This document shows, in pieces, positions 54,149 to 64,000 of a DNA stretch of 64,000 nucleotides. Source of the stretch: Artemisia argyi (Eukaryota > Streptophyta > Magnoliopsida > Asterales > Asteraceae); assembly GCA_030686995.1 (NCBI GenBank), contig CM060698.1, positions 137,893,606-137,957,605 on the forward strand, in the 5' to 3' direction. How positions within the stretch are numbered: the first letter of the stretch is position 1; each line of letters begins with the position of its first letter. Below the pieces are notes generated by a model. It had not been told where the DNA came from, made no database searches, and worked only from the letters and a program-made list of their open reading frames with translations. Made by a program: the position numbers and the translations under genes.

Positions 54149-57066
54149 GTGACATTTCGTAAAATTTCCATGTCATTAATCTTAAGAGTATTTAACCATT
54201 TTATTTTTAAATAATTAACTTCGTCGGAAGTTATCCGCGTTTCGTCATTACACCTTCAATTAATTTAACCGCGACTAGACTACATCCATTCTACACTTTT
54301 TATGCATCATTGCTTCCTTATAATCCTATTTTAAAAGTCACTTTTCAATTTTTTCATTTTTATGTAAACCTTGCACCGTTATGTTTAACCCGATTTAAAT
54401 TTACGTTTTAAGGTTTTGACAAAGTGAACCAACCCTAGACTATGATAATTTACATATTTATGAATTTTTAAACTATTTCTTGTTTACAAATGAGTTTTAT
54501 ATTTGTCGTGTCATTTTTATAGCTTACGTCACTTTTATCAAAAACCGGTGTCACCAAACGTGTTTTCGTGTTTTCGACTCACGGTTTCAGTTTTAACGAC
54601 GTTTAAACACTCCGATAAACCCATGACTCAATTAATATATTAAAAGTAGTTATTTTAATAAGTTTTAACATTTTACAAGTTTAGTATTTTTACGTTACCC
54701 GCTTTTACGTTTTTGCATCTTAAAAACTCCACGTTTTCAATTACCGGGATCAAAGTACACATTGTAACTCAAATTTAACACAAAATCAATCCCACTTTAT
54801 TTCCCCACACACCATGAACGACCCAAAAGTCACATGGATGCATATCCATGTGGTGAGTCATGTTGTTGTGTCAAACTCTTGCAAAAATTAAGACACATGT
54901 ACTCCACTACACCCTTTCTCATATATATACTTCAAAAAGTACACATAGAACATATCACCAAGTATTTTTCACTCAAAATCTGTATTTTATCTCTAAAATT
55001 TCGTGGCTTCTCAATACTTAAGTCACCATTTTTAGTTGATTTTGCTAGGGTTTTGGTGATTAAAATTTGGGTTGGCATGGGGTAAAGAAATGGTGCAAGT
55101 GTTGAATGGGTTAATCTAGGTTTAGTGATTCTTGTTCTTGTATCATCTTGTTCATCACTTTTGTAAGGAAACTCTCCACTAACTTTTCATTTTATTTTTA
55201 TTTTCACTTCTGTAAATTTTATATATCATGATGTATTTGAATATTATATAAGTTATTATGCTTGGTTAGGCTTGGTACATAGTTAGGAAACACTAAAAAC
55301 CCTAAAGGACTAGACATGCAAACTGTGAATTTGATTCAGGGGTAAAAATAGAATAAACTGATTTAATCAGTAAACATTGGACCTAAACTAAAAATATTTA
55401 GTTGTAGCCCTATGTCTTGTGGTCATTTTGACGGGTATTTCATCGAATAACTGATTACGATGATTAAACTAGAAATATTTTCGTGTAACATGCCAGATTC
55501 TGAGTAGCAGATTTAAATGGTAAAATTCTCACTGATACGTTCATTTTCACTACTTGGCCCAGTTTTATGAAATGTAGGTAACATCTTAACTTAAACATGG
55601 CCGCAAACGGGGAATTAATTGGACTTGTAGAACTCTAGTTATCGCACTTTTCGTGGGACTGTTGTAATTTTGAAAGCTGATAGACTAAATAGTATGGATA
55701 AATTGATAGTTTTACTAATGTTATGTAACTATTGGCTTAATAAAACCCACAAAACTTGTTAGTACAGATTAATACCTTTCTGAGGATATAAAGAACGTTA
55801 TTTTTGGAATTACGGTTTGCAAATGGCGAATATTTTTACATGTACAAGTTAATAAAAATTCCAAAAGCTCTAGAATAAAAAGTATAAAAATATTATACAC
55901 TTTATAAAAATTGGACCTTTAATACATTTTTGAACCACCTAATATATTTTTGAAACCTCAAGTTTAATGTGAACTTTTTGGCTAACACTTGACCCATGGA
56001 CCAAATTTGAACCTTATGATTATATTGGACTTTCACAACATATATTTGGACTTAGGATCAAATATAGGATTATTACTTGAAATTTTATAACTTTTAAGTG
56101 GTAAACTAAAACTTGAGATATATTTAGGAATTATGTACCAAGCGTAAATAAGATAATAACTTATATATATAGATAAGTTGCATCAATGTTTATTTTCAAA
56201 AAAACCTAAGACAAGCCTATATATGTTTAGGTTCTTCGTAGAGCTTCGCGGCTATCTTTCTTTGCTTGCTTGATTGTGATTATTCCTCTTTGTTCACGGT
56301 GAGTTTATAGCCTCGCCTTTAATTATTTAAACATTTTATAAACCTCGCGAGGGGGATACATGCTAGTTTTATAAACTGAATACAAGTAGTTTTTGGTATG
56401 CTGGACCTGATTACATGATTATAGTCACTTGAGTAATTCTTGCCAATTAAGTCCCCATCATGAACCGTTAATTCCATAGGGAAACACTGGTATTATGAAT
56501 ATGCATATTAGGCTTGGCGGGCTTGGCCGAGTGAGTAGCGCTCACCTTTCAACGGTCACATAATATTGAGAGGTTGTGGTAAATGGCAAATCTTACCCTT
56601 TTCGGGGCACTATTAAACTAGGTCAAGGTTCGGTTTCATGAGGTCTATACTATAATCTTATTTCCCGACATGTATTTGTTATATGTCTATTGATAAATAA
56701 TACTTGTATTCAACTGCTTACTTATTAAACTCTATGAATTCACTCAACCTTTGTGTTGACTTTTAGCATGTTTTATCTCAGGTCCGTAAGTGACTTTCGG
56801 CTTGGATGGGCGGCGCAAGAAATGGATATCTACATGATGGCTCATGTTTAAATAAAATTTTTCATTCGATAATGTTCTAAACTTTCAAAACTTATGTATC
56901 TTTTATCTATGTTAAAAACTTTTGGGACCTTGTTAACTCTGATAAATTATTGAATGTGAAGTTTTAAAAACAACTTTGTTTTAAAGTTGTTTACTATATT
57001 TGTACAATGTGACCAAATAGCACCCCATGTTGTATTCCGCTACGTTCCTAAAATGGGGGTGTTATA
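54149..57066 (+). repeat. Long-LTR element, 5' LTR
   Basis: 2918 bp judged by the internal primer site. It contains a TATA-like CATATATATAC run near 54918, and a hairpin CACATGGAT-GCAT-ATCCATGTG (54831-54852) also present in the 3' copy. The short frames inside (for example 54834-55085) are not supported as genes. The end is TA rather than CA. Confidence 0.72.
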
Positions 57067-57564
57067 GAATGGTACCAGAGCACAAATTATAGTGAACTAG
57101 GTCTTTTTCCTTTTAAAAACCTAGACTATAATCATTTATTTTTCAAAATCATGAGCTTCCATCACCTTGTCCGATATCCATGCGCGCCTACTCCTGAGCT
57201 TCCTATTTCTCCCTCGTAAATATATATATCTTAATCATGCTTTATTAAAAATAATTATAAGCACTATAATTATTTCCTATCTTGTCCGATAATCCGCGAA
57301 ATATCACTCCTTATGTATGCACTTTATGCACAAAAATTCCTTGTAATTTATGCTATTCATGAGCATTATAAACTTCCATCCGGAAATTTTCACACATCTT
57401 CAAGTGCACCGTTGCTATACGTATATGTATTGTGAATATTACTATATGTACTTACGATATATTTTTCTTATTTTATTTCTGTTTTTTTCTCGACTATCTT
57501 GCTTGATTCTAAAACATCGATATATTTCTATATAAAGTTCTCGCATGAATACTGAACTCCTCTA

Positions 57565-57783
57565 ACCATTGTGAGTTACATGATGGTCTCCCTTATTTAT
57601 CAGACATTATATGAGATTACAATGGTCTCTCTTAATTATCAGACATTGTATGCGATTACAATGGTCTCATTCACTATTATGACATTGTGGGTTACACAAT
57701 GGTCTCACTTACTTCATTAACATTGTGAGTTGCACAATGGTTTCTCTTATTTATCAGACATTGTAGGTGATTACAATGGTCTA
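57565..57783 (+). repeat. ACAATGGTCTC tandem repeat
   Basis: About five units of 40-50 bp, each with ACATTGTG or ACATTGTA, then GATTACAATGGTCTC or GTTACACAATGGTCTC, then TTATTTATCAG or a variant. A diverged outlier lies at about 58150-58200. Confidence 0.75.
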
Positions 57784-58359
57784 TAAACCCTTTCATAACT
57801 TTATATACTAACATTACATATGATAGCGAAACCTGTTATATTTTATTAATTTCTGTTGGTTGTCTTAGTCCCCGTGAACTTATGTTTTCTGAGCGTTTCT
57901 TCTTCCTTTCCGAATTAATGCTAATTATATAAAAGACTATCTATATACACTTGATTTTCTCTCGACTATTTATACCCATCAATGCATTACTTCTTATTTG
58001 TATAGAGGTTATTTTTATAAATATTTTATCCGATTCTTTACACATCGAGTCAAACCCTAACAGTCCCAAGTATATATATGTTTCATTAAATTACTAAACT
58101 ATTAAATACATATTTATTCATTTTGATGATCCTCTAAAAATTTTCTCGTACGTTGTGGGTGACATAGTGGTCTCATTTATTTTCTCTAAAATTGTGAGTA
58201 ATGCTATGATCTTTTAAAATCTTTTCATGGCCTTACACAATAGTGTTTTATATGAAACCCGTCACATTCTATTTATTTACCTTGAAAATTCAATACCATT
58301 TTATAAACAACTCTTTTATTTTCATATAAACTATCTGTCATTATATTAAAAATGGATTT

Positions 58360-58830
58360 ACTATTCCCCAAAGAATTACCCTATTATTACCTTATAAACT
58401 AATAACCTTATTCACTACTATTTTATAAACTGCTCTAACTAGTTCAAAATTTACTTTTTGTCACCTCTTTACAAATCATTTGGTCAATTACCTTGTAAAA
58501 CTAGTTTACTACTATCTTCTAAACCATTTTCACTACAATATTAATACACTCATTGCCACTCTCTTATAAACTACGTTACCACCATCTTATAAACTTATCC
58601 ACTGATGTACTAATATTAAATAAACTGTTTGAATAAACTATTTTGTTATCTTAGAAATCGTTCTGTCATTTACCTTTTACCAAAATTTTCACCACCTTAT
58701 AAACAATTTTGTTATTATCTTATTAATTACTCAACCTTGTTTTATTAACTAAGACCATTGATTTATTATTGCCTCATGAACTATTCTGTTATTATTTTAT
58801 TTTTCGTCATTCTCCAATAATTCTTATAAA
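58360..58830 (+). repeat. Degenerate CTTATAAACT repeat field
   Basis: The phrase ACCACCTTATAAAC or ACTATCTTCTAAAC recurs more than eight times at 30-60 bp spacing. Units are too diverged for a clean period. Confidence 0.55.
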
Positions 58831-59127
58831 CGGATTCATCATACAAAAGCTGAAGTTCAGTAACTTTTTCTACATTCATCAAGTTCTCTTTTGAAACCTT
58901 TGTTGTAAAAGGTCCGTGAATCTGGCCCGATGTGGACTGATTTAGAACTGCTTAAAACTTCCTTTTCTGCGTACATTTTCCTTATTCACTTGTGTTACAT
59001 ACTCATACTACTTACTTATGATTGATTCTTATGTATGTACAAACTTATATCCCTCTTTGTATATAAGATACTTATGCAAACTCCATACTTGTCCAACAAT
59101 GGACATATCACGAGTATAACTAAGTTA

Positions 59128-59243
59128 AGTATTTGAAAATTTTATCGAACATCGATTAAATATAGTCTAGTCACCTATATTTAACCTTGGGACAGTGGAA
59201 CATAGTCTGACTACCTATGTTCGACTTAGATTTTTCAAATACT
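59128..59243 (+). other. Predicted three-way-junction RNA structure
   Basis: Outer stem AGTATTTGAAAA (59128-59139) pairs with TTTTCAAATACT (59232-59243), 12 perfect pairs. Inside are two perfect hairpins: TTAAATATAG/CTATATTTAA (59156-59184, 10 pairs, 9-nt loop TCTAGTCAC) and GAACATAG/CTATGTTC (59198-59222, 8 pairs, 9-nt loop TCTGACTAC). The loops resemble each other. It lies about 200 nt before the 3' LTR. Confidence 0.55.
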
Positions 59244-59448
59244 AAGAATAGTTATATATGGGTTATGTCTAATTGATCTTCTACTTGATTTTCGAGAATC
59301 ACAAAAATTTTATGTGAGCATAAACAATTCAGCGGTATTCATACGATCGAGCAAAACAACTAAACAGATCCTCATCTTTTCGCAAGTGAACCATCTAGAG
59401 ATAAAGTGAGTTGAGCTCCGAGACGGCGCTCTCTTAAGGGGTACGTGC

Positions 59449-60158
59449 TGTGACATTTCGTAAAATTTTCATGTCATTAATCTTAAGAGTATTTAACCAT
59501 TTTATTTTTAAATAATTAACTTCGTCGGAAGTTATCCGCGTTTCGTCATAACACCTTCAACCGCGACTAGACTACGTCCATTCTACACTTTTTATGCATC
59601 ATTGCTTCCTTATAATCTTATTTTAAAAGCGACTTTTCAATTTTTCCATTTTTATGTAAACCTTGCACCGTTATGTTTAACCCGATTTAAATTTACGTTT
59701 TAAGGTTTTGACAAAGTGAACCAACCCTAGACTATGATAATTTACATATTTATGAATTTTTAAACTATTTCTTGTTTACAAATGTGTTTTATATTTGTCG
59801 TGTCATTTTTATAGCTTACGTCACTTTTATCAAAAACCGGTGTCACCAAACGTGATTTCGTGTTTTCGACTCACAGTTTCAGTTTTAACGACGTTTAAAC
59901 ACTCCGATAAACCCATGACTCAATTAATATATTAAAAGTAGTTATTTTAATAATTTTTAACATTTTACAAGTTTAGTATTTTTACGTTACCCGCTTTTAC
60001 GTTTTTGCATCTTAAAAACTCCACGTTTTCAATTACCGGGATCAAACTACACATTGTAACTCAAATTTATCACAAAATCAATCCCACTTTATTTCCCCAC
60101 ACACCATGAACGACCCAAAAGTCACATGGATGCATATCCATGTGGTGAGTCATGTTGT
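59449..60158 (+). repeat. Long-LTR element, 3' LTR (first 710 bp)
   Basis: It matches 54149 onward and is cut at 60158 by Copia-E. It carries a 9-bp gap relative to the 5' copy near 59560, and the same CACATGGAT hairpin at 60123-60144. Confidence 0.85.
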
Positions 60159-60927
60159 TGTTGGAATTATAATATCATGACATTCATATAAAATAAACCA
60201 AGTACATCAAGTGCGCAAAGCGGAAGCAATTATAACAAGATCATATAACATGTAATTAATTAATCAATATTAAATAGTAAACATACCTTTGTGATTCTAG
60301 CCCGAACAAGAATCAATTGCAATCTTCAAATGAAGAACCCTAATTAGGGTTTATGTGGATTATAAGAATTACCCCTTACCTCTTTTGTAATTCAATCCAA
60401 GAATCAAACAATAATGTGTTTGAATCACGTTCTTGTACACACGTACTAAAACAAGTTAAAGTAATGCTAGTTTTAGAACACAAAATTAAACCAAAACCTT
60501 TTGTTTAATAAAGAAAATCGATCAACCCTTTAAGGGTGTTTGTTTGATCGATTACTAGAAAAGAAGGAGAGAAAAACAAGTTTAGGGTTTGTGTGTGTGC
60601 ACAAGAGATACAAACAATGAATCCCTAACCTTGTTTATATAGTATAGTTTACTTGGAGCTCAAGTTAGAAAGGAGGTGGAACTCCTTCTAGAACTTTCTT
60701 GACCTTCCAATAAATCATACACATTACTTTCCTTTTATTCGTCTAATGATCATTAGTCATTTATCTTAAATACTAAATAATCATTATATATTTGTGTAAT
60801 AAATAATTAAATATAAACTTTTACATTTAATTATTAAACTTTAACTCTCATACATAAAGTGTGCAATCCCGTGATCTCGAGTTCGATCCTAACATACGAC
60901 TACTAAAATAATGTCCATAATCTAACA
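60159..60927 (-). repeat. Copia-E 3' LTR
   Basis: The boundaries are TG/CA type: left TGTTGGAATTATAA after long-LTR sequence, right TCTAACA next to the purine tract. No TATA box stands out. The partner LTR lies outside the window, so its ends rest on the junction and the tract only. Confidence 0.65.
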
Positions 60928-60940
60928 GCTCCCACTTGGA

Positions 60941-63900
60941 CATATTTTAATAGTGTAATCACATCGGTTAGCGTCTAGCAACACTTCGATGCCTCTAGTA
61001 CAATCTCGAGTAAGGCTCCTGGAAAAACCTTTTAATGATTTCCCATTATTATTATCCTTTTGTTTCTAATACCATGTTAATAAGGATATGGATTAAAGTC
61101 ATTCCTTAATTAACCATTCTGTTTCTCGTTGTTAGTGATTGATCAAGATTACCAAATCATCTGAACATATTTAGGGAAGATCTTGGGCACGGCCATGCAA
61201 ACATCTTGACAACCCTACGAAGGGCCCAGCAGTATTAAACTCCAAAAATAAATTTAAAGGAACAAATTCTATCTTGACTACAAGCAAAACCCACAAACTT
61301 TGTAACACTTTCGAAAACAACCCTTATGACTACCAGTTACTTATAGCGTTAAGTTGTTCCACAAAAATGTACTACATTCATGACACTTATCTTGCATCTC
61401 AAGTCTGAGGATAACTTCTCATGATTTACTTAATAACAAAATCCTTAAAGTAACATCATGTAGTTGGGATAAGTCCTATATTCGGTATCATTGAATATCA
61501 TTTGAAATGGCATGTCTACGCATCAATATACTTTAAGTATATTATACCAACCTTCAGATTTGTCTTGATTTAATAATATTCCCATATTATTAACTGACAA
61601 CGGACAATTTAGAATAACATTTATTCATGGATTAAACATACAAATATAGGATACAATATATTATAAATTAAACATACCATGTATTTCAATTTATCATAAT
61701 AATTGTTTAACATCCCTTATCCAAATACTAAATAGATCAATACATGATAACTCTTGTTGATGAATTATGTCTCAAGCAATGACATTCATACTTGTTGACA
61801 AGACATAAATCATCCAACTTTGATCTATCAGAATTTTTAGAATACTTATTTCAAGAATTCAACTATTGAAATTCTTATATGTGCATAGTCAACTATTTTG
61901 ATAATGCCATATTTCATAAAAATGTGAGACATCCTTAACCACCAATTTATGATAATTAAACTTCCAAACATTTTAAAGTTTAAAGTATTCTTATTCTCTT
62001 AATGTATAATGCAACTTATGCTTTTAGTAAGCACAACTAGTACATATAGCAAAGAACGAAATCCTTACCATAACTAGTATTGAGTGTCATCTCAATTTCA
62101 ATAACATCATTGTATGCAACAACAATATGTTATTAAAACTTCCCGTAAACCTTAATATCTATTATGTAATGTTTGATGCCCTTCAAACTTTCAAGTTTGT
62201 TGGCTATGACAATTTTCACAACAATTGAAAATTGTTCATCTATAGAATTTGGAAGCTGTTCCAGATTTAGGATGTGATTCTATAATCAAACATATTCATT
62301 TAGAATATTACACAAGTTATCTAATAACTTTTTAATTAGATATTAATATTGCCAAATCATCTTGTAATCAAGCATGATAAAACAAAACATGATGTTCATG
62401 AAAGATCTTTGAGTCGTACTTAGATTTTATTCGTGTCATTCATATCCATTTAGACTTTCTAAATAATATATCATGTTATATTAGATTCATTTACCGCACA
62501 TGTTTCAACAATAAACATTCATTCCAAGGTTATATGTCTTATTTCCTAAATCTTACAAGTAAAGTTTCATTCCATTCTAAGACTTAACATTTACTTATAT
62601 GGAATGTTACTTTTCATATGTTCTACAACATATATGATTTAAGAAATTAAACATAATACTCCCACCAGCTTTTAGGAATACTTAGAAATTATCTTATTTC
62701 AATTATAAATCAAAACATGAATTTAATAATTAAACATAAGAGTAATCTTCTAGATGCATGCATTTATCCATCCATGGATTATTGCACTTTGTACACTTCC
62801 AAAGATTTATTTGAATTCATAAACTCCTTTTGATTACTTATCGTCCTTGCTCAAGTAATCACTCAAGAAAGAGTTTTTGATATTCCATTGTCAATTTCAT
62901 AAATATGACTGTTATAATCTTTATTTATTTAATGTGTTTAGAAAAGAATATTCAATCACAGTTAATTGCTTAAGTGTGATTAATAATCTTGTCATAAGAC
63001 ATGCATTAAATATGTGCACAATATTGTCCATATGATTTCTATACAAAGATTTAAACCACAAGAGTTACCTAATCTTTGAAGAAACTCAACTTCATTTTCT
63101 AGTCTAACTATTAAGATAAACCAAGTTTCTAAAATTGATTATCTTTATGGACAACATCTTAATCATTCATATCATGTTTACTTTACCCAATTTCATATTT
63201 GGTAATGTATCATAATGATTATCAGGTTTACAATAATCCTGTAAATCATAGTCCTCAGCATATTAATCAAATATCTGAGATATATTGCTATTCTATGAAT
63301 GATAATTCCATCATCTTGAGATTTAACATTTAAATGTCAACCTTTATTATCATGTTGAGATTTAACATTCAAATGTCAAACTTAATCATGATATTTACTA
63401 GTGTATTTTAGAAGATTATGTATATTATAATTTTATCTTTTAAAGATCAAAACTCCCACTTGCTTTTAGTAATTTAAAGACTATCTTTAAATACTTAGCA
63501 AATAAAGAAACAATACAATGTTCTCTTTTGGGATATTACAAATACTTATTGATAGTTCCTGACTTAACTTTGTTAATAACCTCTTCATAAGCAGTTAAAC
63601 AAATTTACAACTTCAATTTAAGACTTAATGTGATTCATCACATTCATCACATTCCATCATATGATAATGTCTTATTAATCTTCTATGTTGGAGTTTTATT
63701 AAATATGTCAAAGTCATACTCAACATTCTAACCTTGATAACTTTTGGAAGAAAAGAAGTCATAGTTATCTTTAATCAAACAATATAACAAGAGTTTGATT
63801 TTCCTAACTGAACATACCATAAACATTTGATATTTCATTAGTATTAATATTGTAAGACAATCTAACAATATTAAAGATAACCATATTCCTTTTGACTTGT

Positions 63901-64000
63901 CTATTTACCAACTAATTCATTTTAATGGTATAATAATATTCAAGCCAATTACATGCTTTATAACACAAGTACTTTTTACAAAGTCACTTCATGTTCATGT
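60941..64000 (-). other. Copia-E non-coding region
   Basis: AT-rich sequence with no gene, RNA or known motif apart from purine tracts near 62664 and 63453, read on the minus strand as GGTGGGAGTA and AAGTGGGAGT. Short phrases such as GAGATTTAACATT[C/T]AAATGTCAA repeat at about 63319 and 63357. Confidence 0.55.

Larger units (their letters stand above)
57067..59448 (+). other. Long-LTR element interior, non-coding
   Basis: AT-rich and coding-free. It holds a primer site at 57070-57081, an ACAATGGTCTC tandem repeat (57565-57783), a looser CTTATAAACT repeat field (58360-58830), a predicted three-way-junction hairpin set (59128-59243), and a short purine tract (TTAAGGGGTACG, about 59434) before the 3' LTR. 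Confidence 0.7.
54149..60158 (+). mobile_element. Coding-free LTR element with 2.9-kb LTR (LARD-like)
   Basis: The opening TGTGACATTTCGTAAAATTT at 54149 is repeated at 59449. The 5' copy runs on to a TGTTATA end at 57066, followed by a Met-type primer site TGGTACCAGAGC (57070-57081). That sets the LTR length at about 2.9 kb. The 3' copy is visible for 710 bp, then Copia-E interrupts it. By eye the shared 700 bp have about a dozen substitutions and one 9-bp gap (about 98% identity). The 2.4-kb interior has no gag or pol. LTR length and primer site resemble plant chromovirus (Tekay/Del) Gypsy elements, but class is inferred. Confidence 0.8.
60159..64000 (-). mobile_element. Copia-E: 3' LTR and non-coding 3' region, runs off window
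   Basis: The LTR (60159-60927, 769 bp) reads TGTTAGATTATGG...TTATAATTCCAACA on the minus strand. Just inside is a purine tract TCCAAGTGGGAGC (minus, 60928-60940), the AAGTGGGAG form seen before the 3' LTR of many plant Copia elements. From 60941 to 64000 no frame exceeds 60 codons and nothing resembles RNase H or RT. The element is therefore either non-autonomous or has a very long 3' non-coding region. Two more GTGGGAG tracts lie near 62664 and 63453. It inserted in the 3' LTR of the long-LTR element. Confidence 0.65.

Noticed and set aside
54831..54852. Hairpin CACATGGAT-GCAT-ATCCATGTG as a terminator
   Set aside because: It lies inside an LTR, has no T tract, and bacterial-type terminators do not apply here; it is recorded only as part of the LTR.

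Overview
This is plant nuclear DNA made almost entirely of transposable elements, and I find no convincing host gene. The Copia gag and pol proteins (UBN2-type gag, CCHC knuckles, GAG-pre-integrase with the LVRGLP motif, a gag ending MAWVPKRN, WKPTGRxF repeats, and an extra C-terminal domain starting MVALKF) look like those I associate with Asteraceae, especially Anthemideae such as Tanacetum, Artemisia and Chrysanthemum. That assignment is from recall of family features, not from a search.

Left part (1-12436). A Copia-type LTR end (1-926) abuts a decayed LINE-type ORF1 with an RRM domain on the minus strand (927-2596). Then come a TA-flanked Stowaway-like MITE (2742-2996), a 5'-truncated LINE with an 18-bp target-site duplication (3271-5447), a TTA-flanked Tourist-like MITE (5961-6300), a 3.2-kb Mutator-like element with a 9-bp duplication (7226-10449), a further MITE pair, and an RPA70-like pseudogene (11140-11890).

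Middle part (12437-53051). This is a nest of LTR retrotransposons, all called here by local names. Copia-D (to 53051) is split by Copia-C (right LTR ends 47262). Copia-C is split inside its reverse transcriptase by Copia-B (right LTR ends 40825). Copia-B is split by a short non-coding element (36353-40143, duplication TACTT) and by Gypsy-A (13259-31082, duplication CTAGG). Gypsy-A is split by Copia-A (17043-28410, duplication ATCAC). LTR divergence seen by eye (about 1% for Copia-A, about 2% for Gypsy-A) agrees with this order. The left halves of Copia-B, C and D are missing, lost at or beyond a break near 12437-13116.

Right part (53152-64000). A partial LTR of the Gypsy-A family is split by a coding-free element with a 2.9-kb LTR (54149-60158). 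That element's 3' LTR is in turn split by a Copia-like element running off the window (60159 onward).

Most coding regions are dead. The stops are mainly of the TAG-for-CAG, TGA-for-CGA and TAG/TGA-for-TGG kinds expected from deamination of methylated cytosine. Items that look least ordinary are: short motif arrays shared between the U3 regions and coding spacers of several Copia elements; an antisense ORF with its own TATA box facing away from an auxiliary ORF in Copia-B; a TGACGCCGTCA array just upstream of the TATA box in the Gypsy-A LTR; a predicted three-way-junction RNA in the coding-free element; and an intact protease-like ORF in Gypsy-A, an element that has lost all other coding capacity.
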